Shown one piece after another: positions 22,347 to 33,060 of a stretch of DNA of 64,000 nt (position 1 is the stretch's first letter; each line of letters opens with the position of its first letter). Position numbers and translations under genes: made by a program. The notes under the pieces are model-generated. The model was not told where the DNA came from. It ran no database searches and was given only the letters and a program-made list of their open reading frames with translations. The stretch is from the NCBI RefSeq assembly GCF_042477335.2, contig NC_091262.1:46287001-46351000 (forward strand), read 5' to 3'. The DNA comes from Ovis canadensis. Lineage: Eukaryota; Chordata; Mammalia; Artiodactyla; Bovidae.

Positions 22347-23500
22347 TGCAGGGGAGGACTAATTTGGGGACAGAGCTAGCAGAGCCCTCTGGAGCAAGAA
22401 GGTCTCCTTGCGGCAGCCGGAGCCTTCAGGGACTGGGGCTTGCCTCACAGGTGAGGGGCCCGTTGCAGGGATAAGAGGACCCTGGGCACCTTTTACATCT
22501 TACATAGGGCACGGGCAGTCTGTCCCTCTCCCCACCCCAAGGCAAAGAGGGACTTAGAGGGCATGGAGAGTGGGAGGGACTCATCCCGGCCACAGAAACA
22601 GTGACTGACGCCCTCTGCCTAACCTACCGCCAGCCCTTCAGTTTTCCAGAAAGCTCTGGCTGAGTCATGCACTTTGCTGCCATAGCTGCATCTCACTCCT
22701 CTGTGGGGGTCCCACTGCAGGCTGCAAGATCTTGACATGCCCTTTCATTGCCGTTTTAAGAGACTCATAACACAAAAACAGTCATAGAGGCACCCACTGC
22801 CTGGTTTGGTAATTACTGTGCTCCTTGTTGGGGAACTGCTTACTGCTTTGTAAAGGGTGAGGTCTCCCACTACTTTTTAAATAAGTGTCCTCCTTGGAGA
22901 GCACAGCCACAACTGGGGCAGTTCATCAGCAGCCTGTGCCAAGGAGAGAGAGGCATGGAGCTCCATTGTGGCAGCCCAGGTGGAGGAAAATGGTTGTGGG
23001 GGGAGGGGTGGTGGGGGGATGCAGCCAGAATGCCAGGCCAGGGATGCCTAAGGACTCATGGTCCCCTTCCCTCTGTTCCGCTGTGGCCAAGTCCAGCCCA
23101 TTCCCCAGACCTCAGTCTCTCAGTTGGTACAATGGGGGCAAGAGATCAGGCTTCTGAGAACTTGTCCAGGGCCAGATTTCTGAAGTTCTGCCTTTTAAAG
23201 GAGATTGTAGGGAATTGAGGGCAGAAGAGAAAGACAACTAGCTCCCTCTTTTGCTAGCAAACTCTTAAACAGCAGGAACCATGCCTGTTTCCTCTCTTTA
23301 GCTCAGAACCTGACTCTGGCGTGGTGAGGTAGGAGAACCCATCCCAGCCAGAGGTGTGGATGGTTCTAGAGAAGGGTGGAATAGATGGGAAGGGAGTGGC
23401 GTGTGGGGAAAAAATGGAAGCCCAGGGCTCCTTCTGAAGAAAATCCAATATCAAAACTTGAACAAGAGCCCCATAAACCAAGAAACAAATCTTGGACTCA
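22347..23500. other. Unique GC-rich DNA
   Basis: No repeat or exon recognised over 1.1 kb. Confidence 0.5.
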
Positions 23501-23504
23501 GGAG

Positions 23505-23590
23505 GTGAAGGATCATTTAAATGGCAAATTCCCCTGCGCCTGCAAGGGCCTTGTTTATAGAATAAAGAGCTGAGAGTGCAGGTGGTCCCA
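23505..23590. promoter_or_regulatory. Small candidate regulatory block
   Basis: gatcatttaaatggcaaatt followed by ccttgtttatagaataaaga (23549): TTTATA/TTTAAA elements within a GC-rich context. Weak. Confidence 0.2.
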
Positions 23591-24152
23591 CACAGAAAAC
23601 TGGAAGCTTTTCTGTTTCAACTCCCCAAAGATTCATCTGCAATGCAGATGAAGCATCTTAGAAACAAGGATGAAAACAGGGTTTGATTTTCACAAAGGCC
23701 AATTCAGAGGCACACTTCCTGTCCAGCCCAGCACACCAGCATCTGTGTATGAGATAACCATCCCCCGCTGGCTGAGAGCCTGCCCAGGTCCTGCCAAGGT
23801 CAGGTGGGGCTACACCCACGCTTGCGTGCAAACTTACACACCCATACACACTCTCATTTACCCGGGATCTACAGCAGACTCATTTTGGATTTGGTCTTTA
23901 TGTAAGGTCTATCCTCTGCCCAGATCTGGATCTAGAAAATTCATTTACTCTGCAGTTATTGAGTAAGAGGTAAAAGCCAGGAGTTGGAAATACCATGAGG
24001 AATAAGATGCAGCTCCTCAAGGAACTCACAGGTCAGGCAGAGGGATAAAGAGACCAACACTTAAGAGAGCAGAGCATCACGGGAGTAGACGGGCATGCAG
24101 TACAAGCTTGGGAGGTCAGGGAGCACTTCCTGAAAGAGGTGACACCTTTAAG

Positions 24153-24560
24153 CAGCACTAACCAATGATAGCCACTGGCCACGTGCGGCCTGTGTATTTC
24201 ATTAGCTTAAGGCTCATGCATGTGAGCACAGTCATGTCTGACTCTTCACAGCATCATGGATTATAGCCCGCTAGGCTCCTCTGTCCATGGAATTTTCCAG
24301 GCAAGAATACTGGAGTGGGTTGTCCTTTCCTGCTCCAGGGGATCTTCCCAACCCAGGACCAAAACTACGTCTCTTTCGTCTCCTGCATTGGCAAGTGGGT
24401 TTTTTAATCGCTGCACCAGCTGGGAAGCCCTAACTGAAGGTAAATACAATTTTAAAATGTTTTCTCCTTAGCACTGGCCAGGTTCAAGTGGCTACTATAT
24501 TGGACAGTGCAGAGACAGGATATTTCCTTCCTCACAGAAAGTTCTGTTGGACAGCACTGT
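24153..24560 (-). mobile_element. MER5A (non-autonomous hAT-Charlie), split by SINE
   Basis: Begins cagcactaaccaatgatagc and ends gttctgttggacagcactg, with tgatagccactggccacgtg and ggctactatattggacagtg inside, which is the MER5A pattern. The terminal cagcact sequences at the two ends form the short inverted-repeat edge. No matching 8-bp TSD was seen. Confidence 0.85.
24203..24440 (-). repeat. Bov-tA SINE inside MER5A
   Basis: Inverted SINE: cagtcatgtctgactcttca to ccagctgggaagccc. The flanks tagcttaagg (24203-24212) and taactgaagg (24431-24440) are a diverged 10-bp TSD. Confidence 0.9.
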
Positions 24561-24860
24561 GAGGGTAAACAGATCTTCCTAGGTTAGGGCCACGGAGAGA
24601 TATTCCAGTTCCAGGGAGCAGCTTTGTAAAGGCCAGGAAGCATAATGCAGTGGGTCCAGGGGACCGGCACCCCAAACACAGGTGTGAGGAGGAAGGCGGG
24701 TGGTGATGGCTGAAACTGGAGAGGAGGGAAGAATTCAAACAGCTGCTGAAGCCTGCATGTGTTGGAAAGGACCTGGGATTTGGTCCTGAACGTTTGGGAA
24801 GCCTGGGAAGAGTTTTCAGTGGGAAGTAGCAAGGTCAGTTTTTCATGTTGGAAGAGCTTG

Positions 24861-25560
24861 CTTGGGGAGTGTCCTGGAGGGGATCAAACGTGGAGGCCAG
24901 GAACACTCAGGGAGGAGGCAGGTACCAGCATTCAGGGAAGAGTCCCGTGGAGAGCAGTTGCTGGCCTGGGAGTTAAGCTGAGAGGACCTGGATTTGGATT
25001 GGCTGAGGGTCCCAGGGAGAGGGATTTCTGGCTTGAGGGACAGGTATCTGGGCTGCCCTTTGTGGGGGAGGAGGGGATCTTGGGGAGATCAGCTTGGGCC
25101 GTATTGAGTGTAAGGGAAGGTCAAGACCCTGCAATTGGTAGGTAGGTGAGGGCACCTGGTCCTCTGGGGGAAAGCTGGAGCTGGAAATAAAAGGAGTGGT
25201 CGTTAGCAAAAAGACGTGAATGCAGGTCCTATTGGGGAGCTGAGGTCCCAGGAGCATCCTCAGAAGATGATGTTGGAACTCACCCTGGAAAACATGGGCA
25301 AGTTCGTGGCCAAGAGAAGAGAAGGAGCCGGAGAACCAGGGAAGAGCCAGGGAGACCAGATGCCCCTTTGGAGGCAAACGTGCAGCTGTGGCTCCATCCT
25401 CAGGATGTGGGAGCTGTAGCTGCCAGTCTAGGTGGGGTTTCTGGAGAAGAGAAAGCAGTAGCTGGACACCGAGAAGACCAGGCTCAGAGAGGAAGGGAAC
25501 TCATGGCAGCGATGACAGAGAGGCAATGGGGCCACTTGTATTTTCTGAAGATGGCCACAC
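24861..25560. other. Purine-rich DNA, partly possible L2
   Basis: Mostly g/a-rich phrases that could be further diverged inverted L2 to about 25130, then unassigned. No gene. Confidence 0.35.
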
Positions 25561-25569
25561 CATCTCCCC

Positions 25570-26105
25570 CACCCCACAGGCTCTTCTGCAGTGTGACCTG
25601 GCCACCTGTTCCTGGGGTCAGGGGTCTGTGTCCCTCCTCTTAAACCTAGGCAGGCTGGTGACTGCTCTGACCAATAGAGTACAGCAGAAGTCACACTGGG
25701 ACTTCTGAGGGTGGGTTAAGATGCAATACAGCCGCCACTGTGTTTGCTGGGACATTCACTCTTGGAGCTCCAAGCTATCGTGTCAGAAGTCTTACTGGGA
25801 CTGAGGCCACTGTGCTATGAAGATGCCCAGGCCATGTGAATGGGCCCCATGTGGGTGTTGCGGTCAATAGCCTCAGCCTAGCTCCCAGCCCAGTCAGTGT
25901 GAGTTGGGAGCCTCTGGATGATTCCAGACCCCAGATATTGTCACCCGCAGCCGTTGAGGCCCCAGACCACCCAGACCAGATATAAGCTGTCCCTTCCCTA
26001 CCCCGTCTGAATGTCTGACCTACAGAATCCTTGAACATAATGAAATAGTCAGTGGTTTACACCACTCTATCTTGGGGTGGCTTGTTATGTAATAGTAGTA
26101 GTAAC
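25570..26105 (+). repeat. Ancient repeat with LTR-like end, family uncertain
   Basis: Layout of a common mammalian repeat: ggtgactgctctgaccaata at 25654, gacattcactcttggagctc at 25751, gccaggccatgtgaatgggc-type text near 25830, and a terminus cttggggtggcttgttatgt at 26071. A MaLR-like or L1M-UTR-like element; not resolved. Confidence 0.5.
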
Positions 26106-26389
26106 AGGAGCAAACAGGAAGTAAACAGACCAGGATGTGGGGCTGTGGCAGGGACACGGGGAGTTGATTGTACTGGATGGTGGGCTGGGGCCTCCAATCT
26201 GAGGGAGGGGCGTGCTTTACCCTGCAGGCAGATTAGGGAGAGGAGGCAAGGTAGGGTGAGCAGTGGCTGACACTGTGGAAGCTGGAGTTTGGAGACCAGA
26301 CATGAAAAGAGATAGTTTTGGCCTGGGGCGTTACCCTAATGGTGGCGTCAGAGAGGTCCTGGTGGGAGCAACAGTGAGAGGTGGGGAGG
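26106..26389. other. Unique DNA
   Basis: Nothing recognised. Confidence 0.45.
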
Positions 26390-26515
26390 GTTTTGGAGTC
26401 TCACAGTTTTATGCTTAGTTCCCAGTAGTCTCACTAACCAGGTCTCTCTGAGCCTTGGTTTATTGATCTGGAAAATGGGAATATAAATTCCTCCGTGGCA
26501 CAGAGTAAAATGCAA
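26390..26515 (+). repeat. MIR SINE
   Basis: tgagccttggtttattgatc, then tggaaaatgggaatataaat at 26469. Confidence 0.7.
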
Positions 26516-26568
26516 TGTAAATGTGACTTCCCTTCCTTTTATCAATTTTTCTCCATTTATTTCTTATC

Positions 26569-26837
26569 TTAACAAGGGATATTCACATGTGTATGCCCTG
26601 GTGGCTCCATGGTAAAGAATCTGCATGCAATGCAGGAGATGTGGGTTTGACCCCTGGGTCCAGAAGATTCCCTGGAGAAGGAGATGGCAACCCACTCTGG
26701 TATTCTTGCCTGGGAAATTCCATGGACAGAGGAGCTTGGTGGGCTACTAAGTCCACGGGGTTACAAAGAGTCAGACACGACTGGGTGACTAAACAACAGA
26801 AACAGCAAATTTTAACAAGGAATGTTCATATGTGTAT
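26569..26837 (+). repeat. Bov-tA SINE with an unusually long TSD
   Basis: Head ccctggtggctccatggtaa (26597), BovA tail ending agtcagacacgactgggtga. The flanks 26569-26594 and 26812-26837 are 26 bp each and differ at three positions (both start ttaacaagg and end atgtgtat). Confidence 0.92.
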
Positions 26838-26920
26838 AGACTCAACTATAAATGTGTTTAAATGTATAAACACATTTAAGGGCAAGGTTATTTGCCTCAT
26901 TTTATAAACACAGAACATGA

Positions 26921-27769
26921 AGCCCCTAGAGGGGCTGAGAGTATCCCGAAGCCTCAGAAGTCTGGAGCCTTCAGCTTGTACTTTTTCTGCAGCTGTTCCT
27001 CCCCTGGTTAGAGTCAGGGAGGAGGCGAGGGCAGGCTGGTGCCCCAGCGGGTCCCAGGGGCCCTGGGCAAGGCTGCAATGCTGTATTACGCATTCCTGCC
27101 CAGCCCTGCTCCAGTCCCAGCCTCGGTGACTGCTTGAACTCTGGAGTCCCATACAAACTGTAGCCCCAAGAGTGAAAGCAAGTGTGGGGAGATTACAAAT
27201 ATGGCAGGCCCAGCCCTCCCCACCCTGGCTTCCACCCTGAATGCCTGCCTCCGGGTGGGTTGAGGTGAGAGCAGCCACTGAGGAACCTCCACCAGGGGCC
27301 TCCACACACCTGGGCCTCCTGGGGTCCTTGCTGCCTGGGCAGCACTTACCCCCAAGCCCTGGATGTACCATCCGGACCCCAGCTCCTCTCTTCCTGCCAC
27401 CCTCCTCTGCATCTGGTTTCATCTCTGAATGCCTTGCTGTTGTCCCTAGCAACCAAGCTCCTGGTCTCATCCCGGTCCTCCTTTCTCCCCTCTTTTCCTT
27501 CTCCTCTTTCTGCTTCCCCATTTTCATCCTTCTTCCCTCCCCCAACCTGTGGGGACAGTGCCAAGGGCTGGAAGGCTCCCCTCAAATCCCGGGCCAGCTG
27601 AGCAATGCAGCCTATCCCCCTGGCCTCTCTGGGTTGCTAACTGACAGGTGATCACAGGCAGTACTCTCTGTCTGCTTGAGGGACTGGGTACTGAGACCCC
27701 AGGAGCCAGGGGATGTCCTGAGAAGACCCTCAGGCAGAACTCTCAGGGCATCCTAGGTACAGAGCTAAC
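26921..27769. other. Unique GC-rich DNA
   Basis: The long minus frame 26826-27545 (239 codons) starts in pyrimidine-rich unique DNA and runs through to the SINE flank. It has no domain I recognise, and its composition simply reflects GC bias. Confidence 0.45.
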
Positions 27770-27900
27770 AGTTATACAGAATAGAGTAGACTTAGGAGCC
27801 AAAGATAATTTCTCCCTCTCAGAGCTGTCTGAGGTGGTGAGCTTCCCAGAGTTGAGGACATGCAAGAAGAGGTTTCTCCCATGATGATAGCGATGGTATG
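27770..27900 (+). repeat. L3/CR1-like fragment
   Basis: gctgtctgaggtggtgagct at 27823, then tcccagagttgaggacatgc: the pattern of the L3/CR1 3' region. It is short and diverged. Confidence 0.4.
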
Positions 27901-28299
27901 GTGTAGGGCAGTGAGGGTCCCACGACGCTGACTTGTGCTGGCTTGAGAAGGAAGTCAGTGAGGTCCTGGCCCCTATCGCCTCTCACTGTCCTTTTTATCC
28001 TCATTGTCTTTTCCCCAACCCCACAACCCTTTAGTAACAGGCCCACTCCCCCCATCCAGCCGTCCCAGAGGCTCCATCTCTCTCAGCTGGACCCTCGGGA
28101 GTGAGGACAGTACCAAAGTGAGCTTCTTGGGTGTACTGTCCACCCATAGGCACGCCCAGTGCTCAGCACAGCTGAGCAGTGCGCAGGGCAGTGTGCACAC
28201 AACCACCCCCACCCTCAGAGTCCCCAGTGTGCAGCCTCCCTTCCAGACTCCTCCACTCGTGCTCATGGTTGATGCTAGGCCTGGCCCCTTATCACCGCC

Positions 28300-28545
28300 C
28301 CAGTGTCCTGCTGTAGCCTGTTTAACCTGGGCTCCAGCCCTGCCAAATTTGCCACCTACTCAGACTCTTCTCACTCTTCTCTCCCTGCCTGGAGGTGCTC
28401 TTATCTGCCTTTTACTCCAATTCTGCTCAAAGGTCACCTCTTTCAGGAAGCCTGCCCTGATAGCCTAGACTTAACTCAGTAACTCTGCTAGGCTCCCGAG
28501 CCCTGTGCTTGGCTATCTTACAGCTCTTTCCCCCACAGAGTGGTC
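28300..28545 (+). repeat. L2 LINE fragment
   Basis: Sense L2: caattctgctcaaaggtcac at 28419, ctctttcaggaagcctgccc at 28438, then ctatcttacagctctttccc. Confidence 0.75.
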
Positions 28546-28559
28546 ACCATCTTTCTCCT

Positions 28560-28875
28560 GAGCGCTCCTACCTCTCTCTGGGCCTCAGTTTCCCTCATCT
28601 GTAATGTGGGCAGGACAGGCCGGTGGTCTTGGAGGATCCTTTTGACTGGTGAGGGTGTGTAAGTCAGGACTGTTAGAACAAGAGAGAGAATAGTCTGGGT
28701 CCTCTTTGTCCTCCTCTCCCCTCGCTGTGTCCCCTTTGAGTTTCAGGCCCTGGGTGTGAGGGCCAAATCCTCTCTGTGTGGTCCTGGGTTGGTCCTGACC
28801 TTTTCTGAGGCCTCAGTTCCTCATCTGCTAAATGGGGAGAATAATCACAAAGACCTGCATCTTCAGGCTGCCATG
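28560..28875 (+). repeat. Two MIR fragments
   Basis: 28570-28620 (ctctgggcctcagtttccct) and 28770-28860 (gaggcctcagttcctcatct, then gctaaatggggagaataat). Confidence 0.75.
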
Positions 28876-29394
28876 AGGCCTGGGGTGTGGCTAGTAGACC
28901 AGACTTCTCCGTCAACATCAGCCAGAACCCAGGGTGCCAAAGGGAAGAGCTCCGGCTCAGCTGCCTCCCACTTCTGGACAGCCCAGCCCTTGGGCTCAGG
29001 GGTCCCTGGGGCTCTGCTGCCCCCCAGTGGCCAGAGGTCCCTGGGCACTTGGAACCAGTGAGTTTCTGGCCTCCAACCCAACCCAAGACAGAGGGAGATA
29101 GGAGCTAAGGCCCAGGAGGTGGAAGGGTCATGTTGGAGGGGTCACTCAGCAAGTCAAGGCAGTGTCTAGATCAGAACCTGGGCCTCCTGGCTCCCAGCAC
29201 TTCCAAGTCCAGGGTGGGGCTTGTCCTCTTGCTTCAGGCTGACCAGAGACGGAGCTGCCATCTCACCGACTCAATCTGCCTCAACAGGGGACCCGCAGGT
29301 GTGGTGGGCCCTGCCCTCTGAGAAGGATTCCTCATACTTACCCAGGGGTCACCCCTGACCAGGAGGGGCTATATGACGGGCAGGGGTCTGCCTT
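28876..29394. other. Unique GC-rich DNA
   Basis: Contains the CTCF-like site below; otherwise nothing recognised. Confidence 0.45.
29016..29030 (-). promoter_or_regulatory. CTCF-like core motif
   Basis: gctgccccccagtgg matches the inverted CTCF core at 14 of 15 positions by my reading; this is the best match I saw. It lies about 400 bp from the candidate enhancer at 29.4 kb. Confidence 0.38.
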
Positions 29395-29705
29395 AATCCC
29401 CTCCCTCTTGATTAATCAAATACTTAAAATAATGGCCTCGGTCATGATTGATGGACAGAGCATAGCTAATTACCCTGGAGATTAAAATGACTGTTTCTGT
29501 TTAAAAAGGCTGCAAATGAGTTAATTATTTCCTTTGCTCACCTCTCTAACCTCGTTACACTTCTAAATGAATAGCAATATTGATCTTGGAACTGATTTTG
29601 GTGTTACACTGCCCGAGCGGGTTTAATTAGGGTTTGAAAACGCTGCAGTGCCTCCTCCTTCTGACCGAGGAAATTAGCCTTGGGTTTTACTTACATTTCA
29701 CAGCC
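29395..29705. promoter_or_regulatory. Candidate conserved non-coding element (strong)
   Basis: A TAAT-rich island. It holds palindromic gattaatc (29410-29417), a PBX/HOX-like tgattgatgg (29447), ctaatta (29466-29472), ttaatta (29521-29527) and tttaattag (29622-29630), plus an unusual CpG-containing stretch (gcccgagcgggt). No repeat is recognised. Homeodomain-type clusters like this are typical of developmental enhancers; function is inferred. Confidence 0.45.
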
Positions 29706-30380
29706 TTGTCCTCGCAGACAGCAGGGCTAGAACACGGGCAGCCATGCCTGGTGCCCACCAGCTCCCGCCCTGTCTGGCTCCCAGCTCCCTCCCCACCTGA
29801 GCAGCAGTGCCGACCATCCCTGCCCCTCACCTCTCAGAATATGCAGCAGGAAGGTCTCTGGGGCCAGCCAGTTTAGCCTCCTCTTTCTGATCACAGTGGG
29901 GGTTTGGGGGCTCAGATGTGACAGGGAAGAAGCCCAGCATCGCATGGCGAGGCAGGGGCAGGTCTGGGACCAGAAACTGTCATGGATTCCTAGTCCTAGA
30001 CCTTGACAGCTTCCTGACTAAATAAATATTTCTTCTCCAGATCCCTAAGGAGCCTCTTGGTCCTCCACCTCCCTGCCTTGCAGCTCCCTCCTGCCTCTCC
30101 ACTCCTAGGGCCGCGGGGAACAAAGGCTGCCAGCCTGAATAAAGGTGGGAAACAATCGGAGGAGCAGAGCAGGAGCCAAGGTGCCCTACCCTGCCTGGTA
30201 CTGTAGGCAAGACAGCCAGGAGGCTGGTGGGGAAAGGCAACGCTCCATCCAAGCCACAGGGGCATTAGGAGCCTGGCATCCATACCTGATCTGCCCAGAG
30301 AAATCCAGGAGCCAGGTCACACGCCCAGCCTTATCAAACACGGAAAGGGAAGTGTATTTGAGAATGAGAGACTCCTGACT
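29706..30380. other. Unique GC-rich DNA
   Basis: Includes a short AT island at 30011-30035 (gactaaataaatatttcttc). No exon recognised. Confidence 0.4.
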
Positions 30381-31050
30381 GAATCTGACCCCAGTCACAT
30401 ACTGAGTTCCACCCCTCGGAGCCCCGAGCCTGGAAACAGACTGTGCCTCGACCCTGGTCAGCTGTAAAGCCACCACCTTGGTCGGTAACTGAGCCCTGAC
30501 CTCCTCACGTTTTGAGCCCCAACCCTGGTCACACACTAAGCCCCCAGCCTGGTCACACTGAGCTGGATTCTGAAAACATACTGAGCCATGAACCTCCTCG
30601 GATGGAGCCCCGAGCCTGGCCACACACCGAGCCCCAAGCCTGGAAACAGACAGAGCCCTGCACACATGGAGTCCTGACCAGGGCTACACACCCATCCCTA
30701 AATCTGGGCTCACACAGAGCCTGACCGTGGAAACACACTGAGCCCCGACCATCCTCACAAAGTGAGCCCAGATTCTCCTCGTACATAAAGCCGGGACCCT
30801 TGTCACTTGCTGAGCCCAGACCTTCCCCACACAAGGCGCTGTGATCCTGGTCACACTCCGAGCCCTGACCCTCCTCGCGGGGTGACCCCTGAGCCTCCTC
30901 ACAGTCAGAGCCCAGCCCTCCTCACACCCATGTCCTGACCCTAGTCACACAGGGAGCCCTGACCTTGTCACACACGGACCCTGGTGATACAGAAGGCCTG
31001 GACCTTCACACAAGGAGCTGTGGCCCTGGTCACATGCAGACCCTGGTTGG
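30381..31050. repeat. Degenerate minisatellite, about 28-30 units of about 23-24 bp
   Basis: Head-to-tail copies of a unit like gagccctgaccctggtcaca. The second half of the unit comes in three forms: cctggtcacac, cctggaaacaga and cctcctcac. Unit lengths are about 16-26 bp, mostly 22-24. Because 24 is a multiple of three, long minus-strand frames (30186-30665, 30553-30834) run through it; these are a periodicity effect. Confidence 0.88.
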
Positions 31051-31540
31051 TCTGAGGGAGCAAGTTTACTGGCCTCCTCTTGTTCCAGTTGCCCCTTCTG
31101 TCCCCAAGGATGGAAGCAAAGGAGAAAGAGTTCAGTACTCCAAAAATGGCGGGGCCTCTAGTAATGAAAGCAAAATAAACCAGGTCCACTGTGCAGGCCC
31201 AGGAAAGCTCAGCTTTGTTGGGGTTCATGGCTTATGTGTGAATACTGGAACATTTTGGTGGGACAGCTGAAGTTGAAAGATCTAAAGTCACCTTCCAGGA
31301 GCCACTAGCAGCATTCTCACAGGAACCACTGTGCTCTCAGGAGCCTCAGAGGTCCCTGGAGCTCTCCAGTTGCCACAGGGCTCTCTGGGTCCTGAGGGAC
31401 AGAGTAGCCTTGAGAGGAGTTTCTCATCCCAGCTGTGTTGCCGTTTTTCTTCTCACTGTCCTGTGACCCACTGAGCTCCCCTTGGTCCACATCCCACAGA
31501 TGGAACATTATGTTCCCTTGGTGCATCCAGTGTGGTTGAT
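31051..31540. other. Unique DNA
   Basis: Nothing recognised between the minisatellite and the next MIR. Confidence 0.45.
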
Positions 31541-31544
31541 GGGT

Positions 31545-31990
31545 CCTTAGCTGTAGAATCTGACTGCCTGGAATTCAAATCTCGGGGCTGCTCATCCCAG
31601 CTGTGTAGTTAGAGGCAAGTTACCTCACCTCTCTGGGCCTCATCTGTAAAATGGAGATGATAATAGCACTTACCCCCAATACTTTCGCCACCTGATAGGG
31701 AGAGGTGACTCATTGGAAAAGACCCTGATGCTGGGCAAGATTGAGGGGCAGGAGGAGAAGGGGACGACAGAGGATGAGATGGTTGGATGGCATCACTGAT
31801 TCAATGGACATGAGTCTGAGCAAGCTCCTGGAGATGGTGAGGGACCGGGAGGCCTGGTGTGCTGCAGTCCATGGGGTTGCAGAGAGTTGGACACAACTGA
31901 GCAACTGAGCAACACCTAGGGTAAGGGTTCTAAGGATTAACATGAATTAATTCCTGTTAAGTGCTTGGTGCCTGGCGGTGGGTAGGCCCT
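31545..31990 (+). repeat. MIR SINE, split by BovB
   Basis: Well-preserved MIR start (gactgcctggaattcaaatc at 31561, ctgtgtagttagaggcaagt at 31602, gcctcatctgtaaaatggag at 31637), broken near 31678 and resuming at 31933 as aggattaacatgaattaatt, ttaagtgcttggtgcctggc. Confidence 0.88.
31678..31915 (+). repeat. BovB LINE 3' fragment inside MIR
   Basis: Sense BovB: gactcattggaaaagaccct at 31707, gatggttggatggcatcact at 31778, ctgcagtccatggggttgca at 31862, ending gcaactgagcaacacc. Confidence 0.92.
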
Positions 31991-32059
31991 ATATTTGGTT
32001 GGTTGTTGTGCTCATTTTGCCTGCTGGTGCATGCTTGGCCGACACTGTGACAAGATCAC

Positions 32060-32285
32060 AGCGCTCGAGGGAGGCCTGTATTCCGGCCCTGAGGGACCAG
32101 CACAGTCAGTGACAACTGGTGTTTACTCTGCCCTGGGCACGGGCGACACAGGGAGGAAAATGCCATAATCCTGCCCTCTGGGGGCTCCACTACCTGGGCA
32201 GAGACCATCCTAACCCATGTGTGTGGGCTCCACTGGGGGAAAGAAGACCAGGTAAATTTACCGGGGGATTGGTGGATGTTTGTAA
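32060..32285 (-). repeat. L2 fragment
   Basis: gaccagcacagtcagtgaca and ctgccctgggcacgggcgac, cataatcctgccctctgggg: a diverged inverted L2 3' end. Confidence 0.45.
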
Positions 32286-32445
32286 CAAATACCATTTATT
32301 GAGCAACTATTGTGTACCAGGAGCTGTTCTGGGACTTTACAGGCACTGTCTCATTTTAGCCTCTTAAGAGGATCATATATAACTATGTAACATTTATCAC
32401 CCCCATCTTATAGATAACTCTGAGGCTCCAAACGGATGGGACTGG
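32286..32445 (-). repeat. MIR SINE
   Basis: accatttattgagcaactat, tgtgtaccaggagctgttct, then ccccatcttatagataactc and tgaggctcc. Confidence 0.9.
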
Positions 32446-32539
32446 AGAAGCCTGAGGCTTTTCTGCACTAGAGAAAAGTATGAGTGGAGGTGTGACCGAG
32501 CTCTAGGGACCCAGGGTCCAAGGGTACTGCCTGGCTGAG

Positions 32540-32640
32540 GGGTCCAAGAGGTGTCATAAGTGAGGGCCTTGAAGGCCAGGCTGAGGAACTCTGTTCAGTA
32601 AACACTCTGGACTGAACGAAGCTTTGCTCCTGCATAGGAG
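32540..32640 (-). repeat. L2 fragment
   Basis: gggccttgaaggccaggctg, aggaactctgttcagtaaac: a short inverted L2 phrase. Confidence 0.45.
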
Positions 32641-32754
32641 AGCAGGGGGAAGACCACCCAACCCCCAACACCCAGCTCTGAACATCACACTTTCCAGAGA
32701 GTTCTGTGGTGGGTGTGTGCCCAGGTGTGTATACGCACAGCAGTGCTGGTTCAG

Positions 32755-32970
32755 GGTGAGGTCGACTCACTGGAAAAGACCCTGATGCTGGGAAAGATTG
32801 AAGGCATGAGAAGAGGATGACAGAGGACGAGATGGTTGGATGGCATCGCCGACTCAATGGACACGAATTTGAGCGAGCTCCGGGAGATGGTGAAGGACAG
32901 GGAAGCCTGGTGTGCTGCAGTCCATAGCATCACAAAGAGTTGGACATGGCTGGGCAACTGAATAACAACT
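32755..32970 (+). repeat. BovB LINE 3' fragment
   Basis: Sense: gactcactggaaaagaccct, ggatggcatcgccgactcaa, gggagatggtgaaggacagg, ending gcaactgaataacaac. Confidence 0.92.
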
Positions 32971-33060
32971 GCTCCCTTCAGGGTTCACATTTCCAGTTCT
33001 CAACCAGGATAGACCCAGGCAGGCTACATAGGGCTCAGGACAGAACACATAGCTGGCTGG

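Larger units (their letters stand above)
23990..24860 (-). repeat. L2 LINE, split by MER5A
   Basis: Inverted L2: catgaggaataagatgcagc at 23994, gggagcacttcctgaaagag at 24119, then after the interruption gatattccagttccagggag at 24599, and aaaggccaggaagcataatg at 24626. The 24153-24560 interval is a DNA transposon inserted into it. Confidence 0.72.

Noticed and set aside
26826..27545. 239-codon minus-strand frame, the longest in the window
   Set aside because: No recognisable domain, no plausible splice or promoter context, composition driven by GC-rich, purine-biased DNA; its far end lies in SINE flank.
30186..30665. 159-codon minus-strand frame over the minisatellite
   Set aside because: Kept open by a repeat period near 24 bp, a multiple of three; the repeated peptide is a by-product.
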